A model generated the notes under the pieces. The model searched no databases and was not told the DNA's origin. It saw only the letters and a program-made list of their open reading frames with translations. Source: an uncultured Christensenellaceae bacterium (GTDB lineage Bacteria; Bacillota; Clostridia; Christensenellales; UBA3700). From it: a DNA stretch of 64,000 bases. The stretch spans positions 1 to 64,000 of the forward strand of contig CAJUMY010000008.1 of assembly GCA_910587685.1 (NCBI GenBank), written 5' to 3'. The position numbers and the translations under genes are program-made. This document shows positions 9,200-16,140 of this stretch, piece by piece. Within the stretch, counting starts at the first letter, position 1, and each line of letters opens with the position of its first letter.

Positions 9200-9928
9200 A
9201 TGCCAAAAGTATTACCGCGCGTCGAACTCATCACCTACACCCCGAACCCCGAAGAGACGATAGCTACCGCCGCAAAACTATGCTACAGCGACGCTACGAT
9301 AGAAGATATCAAGAAAGGCGTCGAAAGTAAGGATATATCGAAATTCATATCGAGACTCCTCTCTCTCGGACATATGTCGCCGTTCGAGCACGCTTCGTTC
9401 ACGTTCGGGATCGAAGGAGTATCGAGAGCGCTTCTCGCGCAGATAACGAGACACCGTATAGCTTCGTTCTCCGTCAAATCGCAGCGTTACGTCTCCGCTT
9501 CGACGCAGGATACGTTCAACTACGTCATACCGCCCGCTATCGAAGAGCTCGGAGACGGGTACGTCAGAAAGTTCGAAGAAGAGATGAAGATAATGCAGGG
9601 CTGGTACTGCGAATGGCAAAACCTTCTCGGCGGAAACAGCGAATCGGCTAACGAAGACGCCCGTTTCGTCCTCCCCAACGCCGCAGAGACGAAAATGATA
9701 GTCACGATGAACGCAAGGGAACTCATGCACTTCTTCCGTCTCAGATGCTGCAACAGAGCGCAGTGGGAAATAAGAGAAGTGGCTTGGAGTATGTTGAAAC
9801 TCGTAACTAACGTCGCTCCGACTATGTTCGAGACCGCAGGACCTTCCTGCGTAAACGGCGCCTGCAGCGAAGGCAAGATGTCGTGTCTCAAAATGAAAGA
9901 AGTAAAGGAGAAAAGAAAAAATCTATGA
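9200..9928 (+). CDS. thyX: Flavin-dependent thymidylate synthase ThyX
   Basis: Makes dTMP from dUMP using FAD, NADPH and methylene-tetrahydrofolate. The ThyX signature RHR-x7-S is present as 'RHRIASFSVKS' followed by 'QRYVS'. 'ELMHFFRLRCCNRAQWEIRE' holds the second conserved Arg cluster. I chose ATG 9200 ('MPKVLPRVELI', 242 residues) because AAAGGAG sits 8 bases upstream; the earlier in-frame ATG at 9179 lacks this. The stop overlaps the rlmB start (ATGA). Confidence 0.95.
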   Translation: MPKVLPRVELITYTPNPEETIATAAKLCYSDATIEDIKKGVESKDISKFISRLLSLGHMSPFEHASFTFGIEGVSRALLAQITRHRIASFSVKSQRYVSASTQDTFNYVIPPAIEELGDGYVRKFEEEMKIMQGWYCEWQNLLGGNSESANEDARFVLPNAAETKMIVTMNARELMHFFRLRCCNRAQWEIREVAWSMLKLVTNVAPTMFETAGPSCVNGACSEGKMSCLKMKEVKEKRKNL

Positions 9929-10647
9929 TCATCGAAGGTAAAAACCCCGTAAAAGAGGCTCTCGTCGGAGGAGTAACGATATCCAAACTCTATATTCAAA
10001 AAAATCATCACGATACCGATAAGATAATAAATCTCGCCAAAGAAAAAGGCGTACGTTTTTCGATAGTCGAAAAATCCGTTCTCGATAAAATGTCGGAGAG
10101 CGGTGGAAGACATCAGGGCTTGATAGCGGTAAGCGAAAGTTTCAAGTACTCCTCTATCGAGGATATAATAAACGCGGCGAGAGAAAAGAGCGAATCGCTC
10201 CTGCTCCTCATTCTCGACGGCATCGAAGACCCGCACAATCTCGGCTCGATAATGAGAGTCGCCGAGTGCGCCGGAGTACACGGCATAGTCATCCCCAAAC
10301 GCCGCTCGGTAAGCGTCAACGATACCGTGGTCAAGGTATCGTCGGGCGCGTCGTCGCACGTAAAGGTAGCTCAGGTGACTAATATCAACGATACGATAAG
10401 AGCGTTAAAAGACGATTTCGTCAACGTCTACTGCACCGATATGGACGGCGATAACATCTACGAAAGCCGTCTCGAAGGCGACGTCGCTATAGTCATAGGA
10501 AGCGAAGGCTTCGGCGTTAAATCTCTTACGAGAAAGCTCTGCGACAAGGCTCTTAGCATTCCACAGTACGGCAAGATAAATTCGCTCAACGCGTCGGTAG
10601 CTACGGGAATAGTCGTTTACGAAGTCGTTCGTCAACGTCTTCTCTGA
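9925..10647 (+). CDS. rlmB: 23S rRNA (guanosine-2'-O-)-methyltransferase, RlmB/TrmH family
   Basis: SpoU-family (SPOUT knot) enzyme that methylates ribose 2'-OH, most likely of a 23S rRNA guanosine. The N-terminal substrate-binding part starts 'MIIEGKNPVKEAL'. The catalytic domain shows motif 1 'LDGIEDPHNLGSIMRVAECAG', motif 2 'IVIGSEGFGVKSL' and motif 3 'IPQYGKINSLNASVATGI'. I start at ATG 9925, which overlaps the thyX stop by 4 bases and leaves 240 residues; the longer open frame from 9883 lies inside thyX. The RlmB versus TrmH target assignment rests on synteny. Confidence 0.9.
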   Translation: MIIEGKNPVKEALVGGVTISKLYIQKNHHDTDKIINLAKEKGVRFSIVEKSVLDKMSESGGRHQGLIAVSESFKYSSIEDIINAAREKSESLLLLILDGIEDPHNLGSIMRVAECAGVHGIVIPKRRSVSVNDTVVKVSSGASSHVKVAQVTNINDTIRALKDDFVNVYCTDMDGDNIYESRLEGDVAIVIGSEGFGVKSLTRKLCDKALSIPQYGKINSLNASVATGIVVYEVVRQRLL

Positions 10648-10704
10648 TATATAAAATAGAAAAATAAGCATACATATAGATATATTTAATTGAAGGAGGA
10701 AAAT

Positions 10705-11271
10705 ATGAGCCTAAGCGACGAAGAACTCGTCATATCGTTTCGAAACGGGAACGCTTCGTCTTGCGACGAGCTCCTCTCCCGTCACAAATCTCTCGTATCG
10801 GCTTTGGCTCGTCCGTACTTTTTAATAGGCGGAGAGAACGAAGATCTCGTCCAAGAGGGCATGATAGGTCTATATAAAGCGATCACGACGTTCGACGTCG
10901 ACAAAGGAAACAAGTTCACTTCCTACGCCGTGACGCTCGTACGTCAGTCTATCTACGACGCTCTAAAGTCGGCAAATCGCGACAAGCATAAGCCGCTCAA
11001 TACGTTCGTATCTATAAGCGACCTTAACGAAAACGCTACACAGAGCGACTCCCCCGAGGATATCTATATAAGTAACGAAATATATAAAAGTCTCATAAGC
11101 GAAATATCTCTCCTGCTCTCTTCCGGCGAAAAAGACGTTCTCAACATGTACCTAGAAGGTTTTTCGTATCAGGAGATGGCAAAGAATCTCGGAAAAGACG
11201 CTAAATATATCGACAATGTACTGCAACGAATAAAAAGAAAAATACGCAAGATACGAAAAACCAATCGTTAG
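10705..11271 (+). CDS. sigH: RNA polymerase sigma factor, SigH (Spo0H)-like
   Basis: Sigma-70 family factor of 188 residues. Region 2 is seen in 'YFLIGGENEDLVQEGMIGLY' and 'DKGNKFTSYAVTLVRQSIYD'; region 4 near the end is 'EGFSYQEMAKNLGKDAKYIDNVLQRIKRK'. The position after thyX-rlmB matches sigH in Clostridia, where it serves early sporulation and post-exponential genes. The start is ATG 10705, placed 5 bases after AAGGAGG; an in-frame ATG at 10690 precedes that site and is less likely. Whether this organism sporulates cannot be judged here. Confidence 0.87.
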   Translation: MSLSDEELVISFRNGNASSCDELLSRHKSLVSALARPYFLIGGENEDLVQEGMIGLYKAITTFDVDKGNKFTSYAVTLVRQSIYDALKSANRDKHKPLNTFVSISDLNENATQSDSPEDIYISNEIYKSLISEISLLLSSGEKDVLNMYLEGFSYQEMAKNLGKDAKYIDNVLQRIKRKIRKIRKTNR

Positions 11272-11314
11272 TTAAATCAAATATCTATTTTGGAACAATT
11301 AACCGATCAAAATC

Positions 11315-11342
11315 CGAAAGGTCGTAAACTTACGGCCTTTCG
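11315..11342 (+). terminator. Terminator after sigH
   Basis: CGAAAGGTCGTAA pairs with TTACGGCCTTTCG (one G-U) around a 2-nt gap. It lies between convergent genes. The T run is weak. Confidence 0.55.
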
Positions 11343-11441
11343 AAATAAATCAAGATCAAACGGTTAAAAACCTCTTAAAGAGAACTACTGATCGCTTTTA
11401 TTAAAACATTATAATGTCTTTCATATTATATAACTAAAATA

Positions 11442-11801
11442 TCATTCTTCTTCGCTTTTATCCTCTTCGATAACTTCCTTTAGAAGAAGTTTTTTACTGA
11501 ACGTACCCTGCCCCGTACGCTTTGCGTCGAGTATTCTTTCGAAAGACTCGTAAGGAAGTCCTATCACGTCGACGAGCGCGTGAATTATCTCTTCCATATC
11601 GGCAAGAGAACGAAGCGCCTTTTCGTCGTCCTTTTCGCTAAATTCGCGAACGAAATTTTCAGTCTCGTCGCCGAGTTTCTCAATGAGTTTTTCATAATAA
11701 GTTTCGTCGTCCATAGTCTCGACGACGCATTTCTTGCCCGCCTTTTCCAATAGCTCGGGAGCGTGATCTCTCACAAGTTTGTCATAATGCAAAACGTTCA
11801 T
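11442..11801 (-). CDS. MazG-like / phosphoribosyl-ATP pyrophosphohydrolase-like protein
   Basis: A 119-residue all-helical protein that begins 'HYDKLVRDHAPELLEKAGK', the hallmark opening of small PRA-PH/MazG-like proteins. The acidic helix pair 'EKLGDETENFVRE' and 'ALADMEEIIHALVDVIGL'-like residues fit the metal-binding EExxE/ExxD pattern of this NTP pyrophosphatase fold. Members clean up non-canonical or alarmone nucleotides; the substrate here is unknown. It follows the APH-type gene by 15 bases and is presumably co-transcribed. Confidence 0.8.
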   Translation of the reverse strand: MNVLHYDKLVRDHAPELLEKAGKKCVVETMDDETYYEKLIEKLGDETENFVREFSEKDDEKALRSLADMEEIIHALVDVIGLPYESFERILDAKRTGQGTFSKKLLLKEVIEEDKSEEE

Positions 11802-11816
11802 ATTATTTCCTCTTTT

Positions 11817-12797
11817 CTATTTTAATTTGACGCCGAAGAACCGCTTTAACTGCCTTTCGAGATTTTTTACCATTCTCGGATAAACGTACGCGTAGCAGGC
11901 TCCGCTGAGCATATAACATTCTATTTCGTTGTAGAGCGCGTAAAACGCAGTCTTAAGGTCGACTGTCTCGCTCGTCTTATATTTTTTCTTATACGTGTCG
12001 TATAGATAGTACGAATCGCCGTTCTGATTGAATAATTGATGCAATTCAAAATCTACGTCCGCGTACATCGTCCGCCACGGATCTATTATCGACTTGAGTT
12101 CGAGTGTCTTTTTGTCGACCATAAAGTTGCACACGTTAAGGTCGGCGTGTATCAACGTCGGCTCGCCTATAGGCTCTTCGAATATCCTGTCGAAATTTTC
12201 ATAAGAGTACTCCACGAGCTTTGCCATCCTCGGAGATATTCGATGCCGTTTATCCTCTCCCTCTTCAACGACAAAATTATAGACCTTATCCACGATAGGA
12301 CGATAAAAATCAAACCACGTATCGTATTTCGCGTCTTGAATAAGTCCGTATTTTTCGCCCTTTACTGAGTGTATCCCGCGTAACGCTTCCGCAAGCGATG
12401 ACGCAAGAGAAAGTCTTTTCTTCTTCGAATACTTGAAGGGGCTTGCCTCTATGCAAGTTATCCCGTCCATAAACTCCATACCGAGCGCGTCGAAAGGGAT
12501 CTCGCCGTCTTCGTCGTGAATAAAGAGCGTTCTTGGAAAACTGACTAAGCAATGTCCGGCAAGCGTCTCCGTCTCAACCGCCTGCGTCCTGTGCATACCG
12601 CTTACCTTAAACAGCTTCACGACCTTATTTTCGCCGCCCACTCTAACCCGATACGCCATCCCGAACGAACCGCCGCCGAGAAAGAGCGCTTCTTCGGGTA
12701 TCGCATTAAAATATTTCGCCGATAAAGCATTTACCGCTAACTTGCAACTTTCCTCGGTGTAGTCTCTCTTCGAGTCTTTATATTCCAACATTGCCAT
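11817..12797 (-). CDS. Aminoglycoside phosphotransferase/choline kinase-fold protein
   Basis: 326 residues with a protein-kinase-like (APH) fold. A Gly-rich nucleotide loop 'LGGGSFGMAYRV' with a following 'NKVVKLF' Lys lies at about residues 40-65. The catalytic loop 'LIHADLNVCNFMVD' keeps the HxDxxxxN pattern, and 'SIIDPWRTMYADVDFELHQLF' supplies the metal-binding Asp. The catalytic residues are intact, so it should be an active small-molecule kinase, but the substrate (fructosamine, choline, aminoglycoside, other) cannot be told. AGGGAAG precedes the ATG. A 175-nt leader with a terminator-like hairpin precedes the gene. Confidence 0.85.
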   Translation of the reverse strand: MAMLEYKDSKRDYTEESCKLAVNALSAKYFNAIPEEALFLGGGSFGMAYRVRVGGENKVVKLFKVSGMHRTQAVETETLAGHCLVSFPRTLFIHDEDGEIPFDALGMEFMDGITCIEASPFKYSKKKRLSLASSLAEALRGIHSVKGEKYGLIQDAKYDTWFDFYRPIVDKVYNFVVEEGEDKRHRISPRMAKLVEYSYENFDRIFEEPIGEPTLIHADLNVCNFMVDKKTLELKSIIDPWRTMYADVDFELHQLFNQNGDSYYLYDTYKKKYKTSETVDLKTAFYALYNEIECYMLSGACYAYVYPRMVKNLERQLKRFFGVKLK

Positions 12798-12898
12798 AGT
12801 AGCTTCCCTTTCGTAAAACGTGATTTATATCTACAAAACGCCCGCGCGTTTTCGGTCGATCAAGCAAATCCGCGATATAGCTATCTTTACTTATCTAA

Positions 12899-12930
12899 AA
12901 ACGCCGTTACAGGTAAAGTAACAGCGTTCT
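12899..12930 (-). terminator. Terminator-like hairpin in the leader of the APH-type gene
   Basis: AACGCCGTTAC and GTAACAGCGTT form an 11-bp stem (one mismatch) with a 7-nt loop, followed leftward by a short U run. It sits between the likely promoter and the gene it would control, so it may act as an attenuator. It could instead end transcription from yetF. Confidence 0.45.
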
Positions 12931-12978
12931 CAAAGCGTGATAGTATAGCTTTTCCCTCTGTCATACCGTATATTTATG

Positions 12979-13007
12979 ATTATAACATACAATTCGGCAA
13001 AGGTAAA
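12979..13007 (-). promoter_or_regulatory. Promoter of the APH-like/MazG-like operon
   Basis: Reading leftward: TTTACC, 17 bp, TATAAT. Predicted start about 12972, about 175 nt before the ATG at 12797. Confidence 0.5.
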
Positions 13008-13090
13008 TACTATATATTAAATTTTGATCCTGCAATTTGCACTATGCGCCATACCGCGTATAGAGACTCGGTCACCCACAAAAAATACTA

Positions 13091-13795
13091 TCAATTACCG
13101 TCTTTTAGGTGCGCGGTCAATTCGTCTTTTTCGCTGTCGTACGTTGCGAGTATAACGTTCTCGAGCTCTTCGTCGGAACTTATCTTCAGACGCTCCTTAA
13201 GCCAGTCTTCGCTCTTATCCGCTTCGGCAAGCCCCGAATAGGAAATCTCTCCGTCGACAATGAGCACGTTCGAAAGCGACGACGGCTTTACCTTTTCGTT
13301 ATCTATATCCTCGATAACGACGGGTCTCTGGTTGCCTTTCGGGAGAACCGATAACTCTCCGCTCGTCTCGAATATAGCGTACGCCACGTCGTTCACGTCG
13401 AAATATCCCTTTTCCCTTAACATCGAGAGCAAATCGTTGGTATCTATCTTGCTCTTCTTTAGCATTTCGTAATTGATCTTACCTTCGTAAATAAGCGTCA
13501 ACGGCTTTCCTTTAAGTATCCTCTTAAAAAACGTGCACTTCCTTCCCACAATACTTACGATGAGCGCGAGAGCAAAGAATATCGACATCGCGATAAGATA
13601 ATAATAGAACGGCGAGTCGTAATCTATCGCCATCTCCGCCGCAATAGATCCGAGCGAAATACCTACGGCGTAATCTATAAACTCGAGCTGGGCTATCTGC
13701 TTCTTTCCGAGAATCTTCGATATTATGAATAGATATACGAACGATATAACGGAATTTATAAGTATCCAATATATTGATTTTATTCCAAACAGCAT
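13091..13795 (-). CDS. YetF/DUF421 family membrane protein
   Basis: A 234-residue protein of the YetF family. Hydrophobic helices occupy about residues 5-25, 35-50 and 58-80 ('GKKQIAQLEFIDYAVGISLGSIAAEMA' region is characteristic). The soluble C-terminal half has the family phrases 'GKPLTLIYEGKINYEML' and 'DLLSMLREKGYFDVNDVAYAIFETSGELSVLPK'. YetF-like proteins are widespread in Firmicutes and linked to envelope or spore functions, with no fixed biochemical role. I start at ATG 13795, which has GGAGGG 5 bases upstream. It has a promoter about 300 bases upstream that overlaps the XRE operator zone. Confidence 0.9.
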   Translation of the reverse strand: MLFGIKSIYWILINSVISFVYLFIISKILGKKQIAQLEFIDYAVGISLGSIAAEMAIDYDSPFYYYLIAMSIFFALALIVSIVGRKCTFFKRILKGKPLTLIYEGKINYEMLKKSKIDTNDLLSMLREKGYFDVNDVAYAIFETSGELSVLPKGNQRPVVIEDIDNEKVKPSSLSNVLIVDGEISYSGLAEADKSEDWLKERLKISSDEELENVILATYDSEKDELTAHLKDGN

Positions 13796-14098
13796 ATTTT
13801 CCCTCCGTAATAGCAGTCTTTGCAAAAGAAGAAATTTTATGCAAAACGCAAAATAACAAAAAAATAAGTCTGTCGGGGAATCTTAAGCAACCTCTGTTTC
13901 GACGATATATTAAAAATTAACGGCTCGACGTCGTTTCGGTGAAAAATCTTACCTTATTCTTACGCCGACAATGCGATAAAGGAGCAGAGAACGCTAAAAT
14001 GCGTTCTCTGCCGATTCAAGGTTTTTGTATATAAGGCTTTTATTGTATATGGCAATATCAATAGCTACCGAGCGTAGCTAAGCGTATATTATAGTTAA
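13796..14098 (-). promoter_or_regulatory. Long 5' leader of the yetF-like gene with a strong hairpin
   Basis: About 300 bases lie between the leftward promoter (14099-14127) and the gene. They contain a perfect 11-bp stem, GCAGAGAACGC/GCGTTCTCTGC with a 6-nt loop, at 13984-14011. I could not match the leader to a known riboswitch; a separate small RNA starting at the same promoter is also possible. Confidence 0.4.
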
Positions 14099-14127
14099 AT
14101 TATATCGCACAAATAAGTGCAAGTCAA
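14099..14127 (-). promoter_or_regulatory. Promoter reading toward the yetF-like gene
   Basis: TTGACT, 17 bp, TATAAT on the minus strand, nearly consensus. Its spacer contains CACAAATAAGTG (14108-14119), related to the adjacent palindrome. Confidence 0.65.
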
Positions 14128-14129
14128 GC

Positions 14130-14153
14130 TTATTTCACAAATTTGTGAAATAA
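14130..14153. promoter_or_regulatory. Palindromic operator for the XRE regulator
   Basis: A perfect 24-bp palindrome with core CACAAATTTGTG, directly before the -35 of the leftward promoter and 16 bases before the ATG of the XRE gene. The related CACAAATAAGTG lies at 14108-14119. Position between divergent genes suggests an autoregulatory operator. Confidence 0.65.
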
Positions 14154-14169
14154 TATATAAGGTGAATTT

Positions 14170-14544
14170 ATGGTCAATTACGGAGAAGCGTTAAAATTTC
14201 AAAGAGAACAGCAGGGAATAAGTCAGTCGCAGCTAGCGAGAGAGATAGGAACGTCGCACCAAAACGTCAATAGATGGGAAAAGGGCGTCGTTCTCCCCAG
14301 CATAGAATTTTGCATAAAATTGGCGGACTACTACGAAATATCGTTAGACGAACTAGTCGGACGGGATTTTATAGGACAAAGCGCTCGCCCTACGTCGTTC
14401 AACGCAGTTAAGGCTGAACCGCCGAAGCCGCGTATGATACCCGTAGCCGCGCGTTCCAAGGGCAATAAGGTGAGAAATCTCGAACTTTCGGAAGACGAGA
14501 TAAGAAAAATACAAGCGAGCCGTATCAAAAAAGCGGACATCTGA
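14170..14544 (+). CDS. XRE-family transcriptional regulator
   Basis: 124 residues. The first 65 form a classic Cro/CI helix-turn-helix ('GISQSQLAREIGTSHQNVNRWEKG') followed by 'LPSIEFCIKLADYYEISLDELVGR'. The tail is basic and less structured. AAGGTG lies 5 bases before the ATG. The gene is followed by an ImmA-type peptidase, the repressor/anti-repressor protease arrangement known from ICEBs1 (ImmR/ImmA). No integrase or conjugation gene is nearby, so here the pair seems to be a stand-alone switch. Confidence 0.88.
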   Translation: MVNYGEALKFQREQQGISQSQLAREIGTSHQNVNRWEKGVVLPSIEFCIKLADYYEISLDELVGRDFIGQSARPTSFNAVKAEPPKPRMIPVAARSKGNKVRNLELSEDEIRKIQASRIKKADI

Positions 14545-14559
14545 CACTACGGTTTTTCC

Positions 14560-15108
14560 ATGAACGATCGATTCCTATACGATTCATATAGAGACGCTCG
14601 CGACGTCGTATGGAAAGTTTTGACGCGGTATAAGGTAGTTGACTTCCCCGTCAACGTGTCGAGACTGGCTCAAAAGCTCAATATAGACGTCAACGAAGTC
14701 GCATACTTGCCGAACGGGCTTTACGCCGTCAGTTACAGCGACGGCAAAAAGAACTACATAGAGTTCGTATCGAGCGGCAACGTCGCGGTAGACCGCTTCA
14801 CCTTAGCGCACGAACTGGGACATTTGCTTTTGCGGCATAAGAGCGCAAGCTCCCGCAAAGAGTACGAAGAGGAGCAAGCCAATATATTCGCCGCTCGGCT
14901 CTTAGCTCCGATGATAATCATCCGCGAACACGACCCGAGCTCCGCCGCCGAACTATCCGATATTTTCGGGATGTCCGCTTCATCTGCGAATATACGCTTC
15001 AACCGCTATCTCGAAATCAAAAAGCGAAACAAATTTTTGACCAACTCTTTAGAAAAAGAATACTATAACATATATAAATCAGGGCGCGTTAAAACCTATT
15101 CGGGATAA
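14560..15108 (+). CDS. ImmA/IrrE family metallo-endopeptidase
   Basis: 182 residues. The zinc site 'FTLAHELGHLLLRH' has the HExxH motif at about residue 87, and 'EEEQANIFAARLLAP' supplies the downstream Glu typical of the COG2856 family. The C-terminal part ('SDIFGMSASSANIRFNRYLE') is the usual helical extension. By analogy with ImmA or IrrE it would cleave the XRE protein encoded 15 bases upstream in response to a signal. No clear Shine-Dalgarno site, so translation may be coupled to the upstream gene. Confidence 0.88.
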   Translation: MNDRFLYDSYRDARDVVWKVLTRYKVVDFPVNVSRLAQKLNIDVNEVAYLPNGLYAVSYSDGKKNYIEFVSSGNVAVDRFTLAHELGHLLLRHKSASSRKEYEEEQANIFAARLLAPMIIIREHDPSSAAELSDIFGMSASSANIRFNRYLEIKKRNKFLTNSLEKEYYNIYKSGRVKTYSG

Positions 15109-15167
15109 TCAAATTCTTCTGTTAAACGCATGAAAAACCGTCGTTTTGAAAACGGTATCGACATATA

Positions 15168-15211
15168 AAAAGCGAACTTTTCTAAGACACAGCATCGAAA
15201 AGTTCGCTTTT
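15168..15211. terminator. Bidirectional terminator between immA-like gene and mtnN
   Basis: AAAAGCGAACTTTTC and GAAAAGTTCGCTTTT form a perfect 15-bp stem with a 14-nt loop between convergent genes. Confidence 0.8.
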
Positions 15212-15253
15212 ATTATCCACAAATTTTGTTCTATCTAAAACTTTGAAACGTTA

Positions 15254-15943
15254 TCAAAGACCGTCGACCACCTTCTCGACAATGGAAACGTACGCGCTTA
15301 TACCGTTCTCGACAACGCTTTCGAAGCTGACGGGCGCCGTTTCGTCGGCGTCGTCCGATACCGCTTTGATAAAAAGACAGGGAACGTTATACTTCTTCGC
15401 CGCGTAATAGATACCCATACTCTCCATATCGCATATATCCGCCGAAAACTTATTGATTATCCAGTCGCGAAGCTCGCGTTTTGCAACGAACTTATCCCCC
15501 GACGCTATCTTTACTATCGGCGTATCGGGAGATATGCTCTTTAGCTTGTCAAGCATATCGGTATCGACGCCGAATTCCGCCTTTTCTCTCTGCATGGGAT
15601 ACTTTCCATAGCTGTCGTCGTCGAGAGTATTGAGCGAAAAATCATAGTGGACTATCTCGCCGACGGCGACGACGTCAAGGCTCTTATACGTCTTGTTGAG
15701 CGATCCGACTACGCCGAAATTGATGATATAATCTATTCCGTACTCCCTTATAAGGTGCTGCGTAGCAAGCGCCGCGTTGAGTTCACCTATTCCGGTGCCT
15801 ATCATATAGAGTATCTTTCCGTTACGCGTATACTTCGTGACTCTATATCCGTACTCAACGGACTCGCTGAGTTTTCTCCCCAGTCTGCCGTAAATATTCT
15901 TCGACTCCTCTTCCATTGCGACGATCAGTCCTATCTTTATCAT
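15254..15943 (-). CDS. mtnN: 5'-methylthioadenosine/S-adenosylhomocysteine nucleosidase
   Basis: Hydrolyses the glycosidic bond of MTA and SAH, recycling methylation and polyamine by-products. 229 residues is the normal size. Visible family residues: 'GLIVAMEEES' with the N-terminal Glu, 'YMIGTGIGELNAALATQ', 'IINFGVVGSLN', the substrate-binding 'DICDMESMGIYYAA' and the catalytic Asp in 'KAVSDDAD'. GGAG lies before the ATG. The gene stands alone. Confidence 0.93.
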   Translation of the reverse strand: MIKIGLIVAMEEESKNIYGRLGRKLSESVEYGYRVTKYTRNGKILYMIGTGIGELNAALATQHLIREYGIDYIINFGVVGSLNKTYKSLDVVAVGEIVHYDFSLNTLDDDSYGKYPMQREKAEFGVDTDMLDKLKSISPDTPIVKIASGDKFVAKRELRDWIINKFSADICDMESMGIYYAAKKYNVPCLFIKAVSDDADETAPVSFESVVENGISAYVSIVEKVVDGL

Positions 15944-16140
15944 AATAATTTTCTCCGATGATCTCTTGTGATTTTTACCGCAAAGAGCGATTTTATACGA
16001 ACACCGAGCGCAAAAGTCTTAAACCCTTCTCTCAAAACAGCTTCGCCGTTATCGCTTGTTTGCAAAAGCTACTTATATGTATGTCTCATTTCGAATTTTC
16101 ACCCAAGATGCGTCGCGTATCCGACACGTCTTAAGTAAAA

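Noticed and set aside
14170..15108. Integrative element carrying the XRE/ImmA pair
   Set aside because: No integrase, relaxase, attachment-site repeat or phage gene nearby.
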